Assembly (NCBI GenBank): GCA_036260255.1
Contig: DATAAF010000060.1
Span: forward strand, 1-7,320
From: DASZJY01 sp036260255
GTDB lineage: Bacteria; Actinomycetota; Acidimicrobiia; Acidimicrobiales; AC-14
Length of the DNA: 7,320 nt
Direction of reading: 5' to 3'
The translations under genes were made by a program, and so were the position numbers. Below the pieces are notes generated by a model, which worked only from the letters and a program-made list of their open reading frames with translations, was not told the origin of the DNA and made no database searches. Shown here piece after piece: positions 1 to 4,891 of this stretch. Numbering within the stretch: the stretch's first letter is position 1; each line of letters opens with the position of its first letter.

Positions 1-48
1 GGAGAGGACGACTTCCTGACGGGTCGTACGCAGTGCACCGTCCGGTGA
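1..48 (+). CDS. possible 3' end of an upstream gene (partial)
   Basis: Frame 1 is open from the first base of the window to a TGA at 46-48 and would encode the last 15 residues, GEDDFLTGRTQCTVR, of a protein that begins outside the window. Most third codon positions are G or C, as in the clear genes here, and the next region downstream lacks a convincing gene, so a gene ending here is plausible. Fifteen codons are too few to assign a family or exclude chance; frame 3 is also open to about position 105. I do not recognise the product. Confidence 0.25.
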   Translation, partial: GEDDFLTGRTQCTVR

Positions 49-171
49 ACCAAATCGTGGCGCCTGGCCAACCGACCTGTCGACGGCGGACCACCCGCTC
101 GGGATGACCAGGGCGAACGACCTCAGGCGGTGGGCCGCCTCGCCGTGCACGAGAAACCGGTTGCCAACCCC

Positions 172-214
172 CACACGAGGGAGGAGGATGAGCGGGGAGG
201 GATTCCCTCGTGTG
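172..214 (+). repeat. inverted repeat, 11-bp perfect arms
   Basis: CACACGAGGGA at 172-182 is exactly complementary to TCCCTCGTGTG at 204-214, with a 21-nt purine-rich spacer. The spacer and left arm contain AGGGAGGAGG immediately before an ATG at 188-190, so the hairpin would enclose a Shine-Dalgarno-like tract and a start codon. That ATG opens a 91-codon frame to a TAG at 461-463, but the SD-to-ATG spacing is too short and the frame looks non-coding. No T-tract follows the right arm, so a standard intrinsic terminator is unlikely. An operator or an RNA hairpin is possible. Confidence 0.6.
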
Positions 215-358
215 CCGTCCGCGGTCCAGTCATGCGACGGCGCCCGAGGTAGCGATTCGATGGGAAGACGAGACATTGACCGCATGCTGTGGGCGGTCGG
301 GGAAGCCAGGCGCCTCCGCTTGGAGCGTGCGTCGGGGCCGATTCAAATCGCTTTCGAA

Positions 359-387
359 CCGGTCGGGGGCGTGAGCCCCCTCACCGG
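359..387 (+). ncRNA. GNRA-capped stable hairpin, candidate structured RNA element
   Basis: GGGGGC (365-370) pairs perfectly with GCCCCC (375-380) around a GTGA tetraloop, which fits the GNRA consensus. Below a 1x2 internal loop (364 against 381-382) the outer arms CCGGT (359-363) and ACCGG (383-387) pair for five more base pairs. A second hairpin follows after 9 nt: ACGGAA (397-402) pairs with TTCCGT (415-420), with an inner CCC/GGG stem. Upstream at 339-350 is a small palindrome with CGATT and AATCG arms. No T-tract follows. The structure is visible directly; that it is transcribed or functional is inference, and I cannot match it to a known RNA family. Confidence 0.35.
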
Positions 388-464
388 CGACCGGGAACGG
401 AAACCCGGCGGGGATTCCGTCGGCTCCGCGGTCGGTGGAGGGTCGACGAACAGCACCGCGTAGG

Positions 465-510
465 CGGGGACCATCCGTCGGCGGCCGGCGGAACGCTGAC
501 GGGGACCATC
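465..510. repeat. 11-bp direct repeat pair
   Basis: CGGGGACCATC occurs at 465-475 and again at 500-510, 35 bp apart, each followed by CGTCG-like sequence. This spacing (about three helical turns) would suit paired protein-binding sites, but a chance repeat in GC-rich DNA is also possible. Confidence 0.3.
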
Positions 511-552
511 GTCGACGTCGCGGCGCGGCGCGCTCGGACACGCGTGCTGCGG

Positions 553-578
553 GTCGCCGATCGGGTGGCGTCGGCGAC
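553..578. repeat. inverted repeat, 8-bp arms
   Basis: GTCGCCGA (553-560) and TCGGCGAC (571-578) are perfectly complementary around a 10-nt loop. It lies about 180 nt upstream of the propeller gene start, with no T-tract. It may be a leader hairpin or a chance GC-rich repeat. Confidence 0.35.
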
Positions 579-670
579 GTCCTGCGACGACCCGACGTCG
601 ATGGCGTTCCCCGGCCGCGGCGTGTGCGGTTCGCCGCCGCAAGAGGGGCGCGCGGCGGGAGCCAGGTTGT

Positions 671-696
671 GATCGCCCGCCCGTTTGGTGGCGATC
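671..696. repeat. inverted repeat upstream of the propeller-P450 operon
   Basis: GATCGCC (671-677) and GGCGATC (690-696) are perfect 7-bp arms separated by 12 nt. The right arm ends about 60 nt before the ATG at 758, where an operator or leader hairpin could act. No convincing -35/-10 pair could be assigned nearby, so a regulatory role is only suggested by position. Confidence 0.35.
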
Positions 697-746
697 CGCG
701 TAACGCCCGCTCCTGGGGCAGGACGGAAACGACGCGGGCGTGGAAC

Positions 747-753
747 GGAGGAG
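747..753 (+). promoter_or_regulatory. ribosome binding site that fixes the propeller gene start
   Basis: GGAGGAG ends 4 nt before the ATG at 758-760 and is a near-perfect Shine-Dalgarno sequence. It overlaps the codons that would follow the alternative GTG at 740, so the ATG at 758 is the better start. Confidence 0.75.
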
Positions 754-757
754 CGCA

Positions 758-1783
758 ATGTTCTGGGAGGAAGGCGAAGGGGCGATCTTCGTCCAGACCA
801 ACGAGCCGGAGAACGCCGTCGTCTCGTTCCGCCGCGCCTTGGACGGCTCTCTCGACCAGCTCGGGTCCTACCCGACCGGCGGAGCCGGCGACGGCGAGCC
901 GCACCTACCCTCGCAGGGGTCTGTCGTCCTCAGCAGGGACCACCGGTACCTGCTCGTGACGAACACGGCCAGCGACGACGTCAGCGTGCTCGCGCTGAAG
1001 GAGACGGGGCTGGAGGTGCTCGGGCGCGTTCCGGCGGGCATCTCCCCCACGAGCATCGCCGAGCACGATGGCCTGGTTTACGTGCTGAGCACCGGCAATC
1101 CCGCCGTCGTGGGCTTCCGGTTGGGCGACGGTGGCCTCACGCCACTCGATGGCCAGATCGCCCTCTCGGGGGCCGACTGCGACCCGGCCCAGGTGGGTTT
1201 CTCGCCCGACGGGGCGGTCCTGATCGTGACCGAGCGCGGAACCGACTCGATACGCGCGTTCCCCGTCCGGGACGACGGCTCCGTCGGAGCGCCGCGGAAC
1301 GCCCCATCGTCGGGGCCGACGCCTTACGGCTTCGCATTCACCTCGACGGGCACGCTGGTGGTCACCGAGGCCTTCGGCGCCGAGAAGGGCGCAGCGGCGG
1401 TCTCGTCGTATGTTGTGGACGGTACGACGATCACGCCGGTGACGAGGTCGCTGGGCAACGGCCGAAGCGAGATCTGCTGGGCCGCGGTCACCGGCGACGA
1501 CCGGTTCGCCTTCACGACCAACTTCGCCGACGGCGCTGTGTCCTCGTTCGCCATCGGGCCCGACGGCAGCCTGACGCTCGTCGACGCCACCGCCGCGCTG
1601 ACGGTCGACGGTCGCCCGGGACTGCGCGACGAGGCTCTCACCGTCGACAGCCGCCACCTCTACGCGATCGACGCCGACGCCGGGAGCGTCTTCGGGTGGA
1701 CGGTCGAGGACGGGGGGTCGCTGTCCGCCATCGGGTCGTGGGGCGGGCTGCCCGTCACCATCGCCGGCCTGGCCGCCGTCTGA
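758..1783 (+). CDS. lactonase-family seven-bladed beta-propeller protein
   Basis: A 341-residue protein starting at the ATG behind GGAGGAG; an in-frame GTG at 740 would add six residues. It resembles the 6-phosphogluconolactonase-like (YbhE/PF10282-type) propellers, usually about 340-400 residues. Seven repeated blade strands with an aliphatic-aromatic pattern can be picked out: NAVVSF (19-24), DVSVLAL (74-80), AVVGFRL (116-122), DSIRAFPV (163-170), AVSSYVV (214-220), AVSSFAI (260-266) and SVFGWTV (310-316). Most are preceded by hydrophobic strands such as RYLLVTN (63-69). The CWAAVT segment (240-245) is typical of this subfamily. No signal peptide or membrane segment is visible, so it is probably cytoplasmic. 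Family members may hydrolyse sugar lactones, but many are only binding or scaffold propellers and the activity cannot be confirmed here. The P450 gene begins 2 nt after its stop, so the two are almost certainly co-transcribed. Confidence 0.88.
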   Translation: MFWEEGEGAIFVQTNEPENAVVSFRRALDGSLDQLGSYPTGGAGDGEPHLPSQGSVVLSRDHRYLLVTNTASDDVSVLALKETGLEVLGRVPAGISPTSIAEHDGLVYVLSTGNPAVVGFRLGDGGLTPLDGQIALSGADCDPAQVGFSPDGAVLIVTERGTDSIRAFPVRDDGSVGAPRNAPSSGPTPYGFAFTSTGTLVVTEAFGAEKGAAAVSSYVVDGTTITPVTRSLGNGRSEICWAAVTGDDRFAFTTNFADGAVSSFAIGPDGSLTLVDATAALTVDGRPGLRDEALTVDSRHLYAIDADAGSVFGWTVEDGGSLSAIGSWGGLPVTIAGLAAV

Positions 1784-1785
1784 CC

Positions 1786-3156
1786 ATGGCGCCGACCCCG
1801 CCCGCCGCACGCGGCTCGCTGCTCCTCGGGAACACCCTCGACCTCCAGCGCGACCAGCTCGGCACCTATGCCCGGGCTATGACCGAGCACGGCGACATGG
1901 CCCGTTTCCGCGTGGGCCCGCCGAGGGTGGGATTCACCTTCGACGCCGTGTTCGCCCCCGAGGGGGCGCGCCAGGTGCTGGCCGCCGACGCCTCCCACTA
2001 CGTGAAGGACGCCCCGGTGATCGGCGAGTTCCGGCACTTCCTCGGCAACGGCCTGCTCGTCAGCGAGGGCGAGCGCTGGCGCCGCGACCGGCGGATCGCC
2101 GGGCCGCTCTTCACGCGGCGCGCGGTGGCGGGTCACCTCGACACCGTCGCCGGCGCCGCCCGCGACCTGGTCTCCTGGTGTGAGGCGGATGCCACGGCCG
2201 ATCGTGCCGTCGATCTGGTCCAGCTCTCGATGCGCTACGCCCTGCACGCGTTGGGCCACACCGTGTTCGGAGACGACATCGTGCAGGTGGCCCCGACGCT
2301 GAGGTCCGTTCTCCCGGCCCTCGGCGATCACCTAAAACGGCGCTCACTCGCCCCTGTGCGGTTGCCCCACAGCTGGCCGACGCCCGCCAACCGGCGAGCG
2401 GAATCGATCCGCAAGATCGTGTGGGACCTGGCCGACTCGCTCATCGCCGATCGCCGAGCGCGCGGCGCCCGCGGCACCGACCTCCTCAGCCGCCTGCTGA
2501 GCGCCAGCGATCCGGAAACGGGCGAGGGGCTGAGCGACGACGACGTACGGGACGAGGCGATCATCTTCCTCATCGCCGGGCACGAGACCACCGGTAGCGC
2601 CCTCGCCTTCACGCTGCAGCTCCTCGGACGGCATCCGGAGATCCAGGAGCGGGCCCGAGCCGAGGTCGTCGACGGTCCTGGTCGCCAGGCGGGCGGGGAG
2701 TACGACGTCGAGCAGCTCCCGTACGTCACCCAGGTGGTGAACGAAGCCATGCGCCTGTACCCGCCGGCCCACACCGTCGTCCGGCGGGCGGCCGCCGACA
2801 CCGAGCTCCTCGGTTACCCCGTGCCCAAGGGTCGGATCGTCGCGGTGAACATCTGGGGTATCCACCACCGCCCGTCGGTGTGGCCGGACCCGCTCGACTT
2901 CAGGCCGGATCGTTTCGAGGCCAGCGCCGGCGGGGCAGAACGCAGCCGGCGCGCCAGCGGCTACACGCACCTTCCCTTCGCCGGGGGACCGAGAGCATGC
3001 ATCGGAGAGCACCTGGCCATGGCAGAGCTGGTGGCGGCGGTCGCCGCCCTGCTCGCGAACTACCGGATCCGGGCGGAGCTTGTGAGCCCGAACCTCGAGG
3101 TGGACCTGGCGCTGCGACCGAAGGGCGAGCTTCCCTGCCGCTTCGAGCGGCTGTAG
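1786..3156 (+). CDS. cytochrome P450 (CYP102-like stand-alone haem domain)
   Basis: A 456-residue haem monooxygenase with all landmark motifs in order: C-helix WRRDR (98-102), I-helix AGHETT (264-269) with the acid-alcohol pair E267-T268, K-helix ExxR (E320, R323), meander FRPDRF (372-377) and haem loop FAGGPRACIG (398-407) with C405 as the thiolate ligand. The AGHETT and FxxGxRxCIG forms and the length are closer to the haem domain of CYP102 (BM3) or CYP4-type enzymes than to the roughly 400-residue CYP105-type P450s common in actinomycetes. It has no N-terminal membrane anchor and no fused reductase, so it must take electrons from partners encoded elsewhere; none lies in the window. Such enzymes typically hydroxylate fatty acyl or other hydrophobic substrates, but the substrate is not readable. 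The ATG at 1786 follows the propeller stop by 2 nt without a clear SD, suggesting translational coupling. The frame stays open far upstream through the propeller gene, which is a high-GC artefact. Confidence 0.96.
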   Translation: MAPTPPAARGSLLLGNTLDLQRDQLGTYARAMTEHGDMARFRVGPPRVGFTFDAVFAPEGARQVLAADASHYVKDAPVIGEFRHFLGNGLLVSEGERWRRDRRIAGPLFTRRAVAGHLDTVAGAARDLVSWCEADATADRAVDLVQLSMRYALHALGHTVFGDDIVQVAPTLRSVLPALGDHLKRRSLAPVRLPHSWPTPANRRAESIRKIVWDLADSLIADRRARGARGTDLLSRLLSASDPETGEGLSDDDVRDEAIIFLIAGHETTGSALAFTLQLLGRHPEIQERARAEVVDGPGRQAGGEYDVEQLPYVTQVVNEAMRLYPPAHTVVRRAAADTELLGYPVPKGRIVAVNIWGIHHRPSVWPDPLDFRPDRFEASAGGAERSRRASGYTHLPFAGGPRACIGEHLAMAELVAAVAALLANYRIRAELVSPNLEVDLALRPKGELPCRFERL

Positions 3157-3345
3157 GCGAGCGTCCGGACGACGGGTACGGCCGCCAACTCACTCCAGGA
3201 CGACGGCGACCGCTTCCGGACCAGAAGGAACGGCGGCCGGCGGACCGGCACGACGAACCAGTGTGATGAGGGCGGGTTCGGCTCTCCACGTCGGCGGCCG
3301 GCTCGGCCGCTTCTGGTGGTTGTCCGCCGGTCTGACGCCTGCGGA
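3157..3345. other. convergent intergenic gap
   Basis: These 189 bp separate the convergent P450 and decarboxylase genes. No gene is supported. A perfect 10-bp palindrome, CGTCCGGACG, lies at 3162-3171, six bases past the P450 stop, and the hairpin at 3294-3310 is listed separately. CCGGCGGA (3237-3244) and TCCGCCGG (3323-3330) could pair over a longer distance and enclose that hairpin. Confidence 0.6.
3294..3323 (+). terminator. candidate terminator hairpin downstream of the P450 gene
   Basis: GCGGCCG (3294-3300) and CGGCCGC (3304-3310) form a perfect 7-bp stem with a GCT loop; a G-T pair can extend it by one. On the + strand it is followed by TTCTGGTGGTTGT, which is T-enriched for this genome but not a true U-tract. 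It lies about 140 nt after the P450 stop and just beyond the end of the opposing decarboxylase gene, so it could end both transcripts. High-GC bacteria often use hairpins with poor T-tracts; the call remains tentative. Confidence 0.4.
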
Positions 3346-4722
3346 TCACACGTCCGCCGAAACCCGCAGAATCGCCTCGACAGAGGTGTCGACGTCCGCT
3401 TCGGTCGTGGACCAGTTCGATACGGACACTCGCATCAGGCGCCGGCCTCGCCACGTCGTGCCGCCCACCCAGCAGGTGCCGTCGCGCTGGACTCCCTCGA
3501 TGACGCTCGCAGTGCGAACGTCGTCACCGAACCCGGCGAGCACCTGGTTCAGAACGACGTCGTTGGCGACCTCCACACCTCCGGAGACCAGCCTTTCGGC
3601 AAAGCGGCGGGCCAACTCACAGCTCCGTTCGACGAGCCCGGCGATGCCGTCCCGGCCTAGTTGACGCAGCGCCGCCCAGGTGGCGAAGCCGCGAGCCCGT
3701 CGCGAGGACTCGAGGGTGAAGTCGGCACCACCCGTGATCTCTCCGCCCGAGCCGGCGAGGTACGGCGCCGTATACGACACGGCTGCGGCATGGACTACGG
3801 GGTCGGCGCAAATGCTGAAGCCCGAGTCGTACGGGACATTCAGCCACTTGTGACCGTCGCAGGCCCACGAGTCCGCCAGCTCGGCGCCATCGACGAGGTG
3901 CATCGTCGTCGGGCTGGCGGCGGCCCACAGCCCGAACGCGCCGTCGACGTGGACCCATGCCCCGTGGCGGCGAGCGATCTCACAGGCCGGTCGCAGCGGA
4001 TCGACGGCGCCGGTGTTGACGTTGCCCGCTTGCAGGCAGACGATGGTCGGACCGGCGGGGCCTTCGCCAAGCACCCGGGCGAGATCCTCGACGTCCATCG
4101 CTCCGTTGGAGTCGGCCGCCACCGCCTCGACGACGTCGGTGCCGAAACCGAGAAGCCGCAGCGCCCGGTCGATGGTGGCGTGCCGCTCGGCACCGGCGAC
4201 GATCCGGACACCGGGTGCGCCGTGCAACCCCTGGGCTTCGACATCCCACCCCGCTCGGGCGAGCACCTCATGACGGCCGGCGGCGAGGCCGACCGTGTTG
4301 GCTGCCTGCCCGCCGGTGACGAAGCCCACGGAGGCCCTGGGCGGCAGGCGGAGGACCTCCTTGAGCCACCTTCCCGCTGCCTCTTCGGCGGCGACCGCGG
4401 CGGGTGACAGCACGGCGTTGAAGGCGCACTGGTCCCACCCCGTGGCCAGGATGTCCGCCGCGGTCGCGGCGTCGAGTGCTCCACCGATGACGAAGCCGAA
4501 GTAGCGCGGACCGGCGGTGGCAACCAGCCCCCCGTCGGCTGCGTTGACCAGGGCCTCGAGGACCTCGAAAGGCGGAACGGACGTTGTCTGCAGCGGTCCC
4601 CCGAACGATCGTCGTAGCTGGGCGAGGTCGCGCCGGGCGCTGACCGGGCGACCGGGCAGGGACATGCGGTACGAGGCGGCGACGGTGGCGGCGGCCTGCA
4701 GCAGCCGGGAGAGGTCGGCCAT
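3346..4722 (-). CDS. group II PLP-dependent amino-acid decarboxylase
   Basis: A 458-residue pyridoxal-phosphate enzyme of the aromatic-L-amino-acid/tyrosine/glutamate decarboxylase family (PF00282-type, fold type I). Visible hallmarks are PRYFGFVIGG (72-81), near the active-site entrance in this family; the phosphate-binding TGGQAAN (136-142, family form SGGTEAN); HATIDRA (181-187) with H181 expected to stack on the PLP ring; HVDGAFG (258-264) with D260 expected to bind the pyridine nitrogen; and CDGHKW (288-293) with K292 as the Schiff-base lysine. The C-terminal RVSVSNW segment (431-437) is also typical. The length matches bacterial members. It would release CO2 from an amino acid to give an amine, but substrate choice cannot be deduced, and database relatives are often named only 'aspartate aminotransferase family'. 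No amino-acid/amine antiporter lies beside it. There is no SD before the ATG at 4720-4722; a -10-like TATGGT six bases upstream suggests a leaderless mRNA. It converges on the P450 gene and diverges from the secreted repeat protein gene. Confidence 0.93.
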   Translation of the reverse strand: MADLSRLLQAAATVAASYRMSLPGRPVSARRDLAQLRRSFGGPLQTTSVPPFEVLEALVNAADGGLVATAGPRYFGFVIGGALDAATAADILATGWDQCAFNAVLSPAAVAAEEAAGRWLKEVLRLPPRASVGFVTGGQAANTVGLAAGRHEVLARAGWDVEAQGLHGAPGVRIVAGAERHATIDRALRLLGFGTDVVEAVAADSNGAMDVEDLARVLGEGPAGPTIVCLQAGNVNTGAVDPLRPACEIARRHGAWVHVDGAFGLWAAASPTTMHLVDGAELADSWACDGHKWLNVPYDSGFSICADPVVHAAAVSYTAPYLAGSGGEITGGADFTLESSRRARGFATWAALRQLGRDGIAGLVERSCELARRFAERLVSGGVEVANDVVLNQVLAGFGDDVRTASVIEGVQRDGTCWVGGTTWRGRRLMRVSVSNWSTTEADVDTSVEAILRVSADV

Positions 4723-4728
4723 GGGGGG

Positions 4729-4758
4729 ACCATAGTGAAGCCCGCGGTGGGGAGTCGC
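4729..4758 (-). promoter_or_regulatory. candidate promoter giving a leaderless decarboxylase mRNA
   Basis: Read on the minus strand, GCGACT (4758-4753) and TATGGT (4734-4729) are separated by 18 bp. TATGGT matches four of six positions of the -10 consensus; the -35 match is only three of six. The -10 box ends six bases before the A of the decarboxylase ATG, exactly where transcription usually begins. Together with the absence of an SD sequence this predicts a leaderless transcript, a common arrangement in actinobacteria. An ATG in another frame overlaps the -10 box. Confidence 0.35.
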
Positions 4759-4770
4759 GCTCTGGGAGGG

Positions 4771-4782
4771 GGTGCTAGCACC
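4771..4782. promoter_or_regulatory. 12-bp perfect palindrome, candidate operator
   Basis: GGTGCTAGCACC is fully self-complementary and lies in the 169-bp region between two divergent genes, about 50 bp upstream of the decarboxylase start and 110 bp upstream of the secreted-protein start. It sits just upstream of the proposed decarboxylase -35 box. A dimeric regulator could bind it and act on one or both genes. No regulator gene is in the window to support this, and no matching second site was seen. Confidence 0.35.
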
Positions 4783-4876
4783 ACCGTTCGCGAAGACCCG
4801 CTACCACCCTTGCCACCCGATACCCGCGGCGCGACGTTCACTCCGTCCAGGTGTGCTGAGGGGCGTGCGAGGCACC

Positions 4877-4887
4877 GGGAGAAGGGG
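4877..4887 (+). promoter_or_regulatory. ribosome binding site of the secreted repeat protein
   Basis: GGGAGAAGGGG ends 4 nt before the ATG at 4892 and contains two SD-like cores (GGAG and AAGGGG). Together with the signal peptide that follows immediately, it supports this start codon. Confidence 0.6.
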
Positions 4888-4891
4888 ACTC

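Larger units (their letters stand above)
1..757. other. gene-poor leader/intergenic region with several hairpins
   Basis: Apart from the possible gene tail at 1-48, no reading frame here looks genuine. Open frames exist on both strands, as expected at this GC content, but they encode Arg/Pro/Ala/Gly-rich sequence with no recognisable motif and weaker third-position G/C bias than the downstream genes. What the region does hold is inverted repeats: 125-140 (6-bp stem, TGGG loop), 172-214 (11-bp arms), 359-387 (GNRA-capped hairpin), 397-420 (6-bp stem plus 3-bp inner stem), 553-578 (8-bp arms) and 671-696 (7-bp arms). An 11-bp direct repeat lies at 465-475 and 500-510. Short stems arise easily by chance at 70% GC, so only the second and third stand out. 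The region may contain the promoter and 5' leader of the propeller-P450 operon, an unrecognised structured RNA, or decayed sequence. Confidence 0.5.

Noticed and set aside
326..420. Group II intron 5' end (GTGCG start with a GNRA hairpin) or tRNA T-arm (TTCAAAT)
   Set aside because: No domain V-like sequence, reverse transcriptase or intron domain I motifs are present, and the TTCAAAT lies in a palindrome with only a two-base centre rather than a 7-nt T-loop closed by a proper stem.
188..463. A 91-codon small gene after the AGGGAGGAGG tract
   Set aside because: The SD-like tract touches the ATG, leaving no usable spacing, third-position G/C bias is weaker than in the clear genes, and no motif is recognisable. 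The sequence is better explained by the inverted repeat and hairpins.
740..757. GTG start six codons upstream of the propeller ATG
   Set aside because: The strong SD GGAGGAG lies between the GTG and the ATG and points to the ATG at 758.
230..904. Minus-strand 224-codon frame spanning the leader and the start of the propeller gene
   Set aside because: It overlaps the well-supported propeller start and RBS in antisense, and its Arg/Pro-rich translation has no recognisable fold.
685..1785. P450 reading frame open for 367 codons upstream of its ATG, suggesting an 823-residue fusion protein
   Set aside because: This upstream part is Arg/Gly-rich and overlaps the propeller gene in another frame. 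P450 homology starts at the ATG at 1786, so the extension is a high-GC artefact.
3263..3664. Plus-strand frames of 114-133 codons opposite the end of the decarboxylase gene
   Set aside because: They lie almost entirely antisense to the conserved C-terminal part of the decarboxylase and have no independent RBS or recognisable product.
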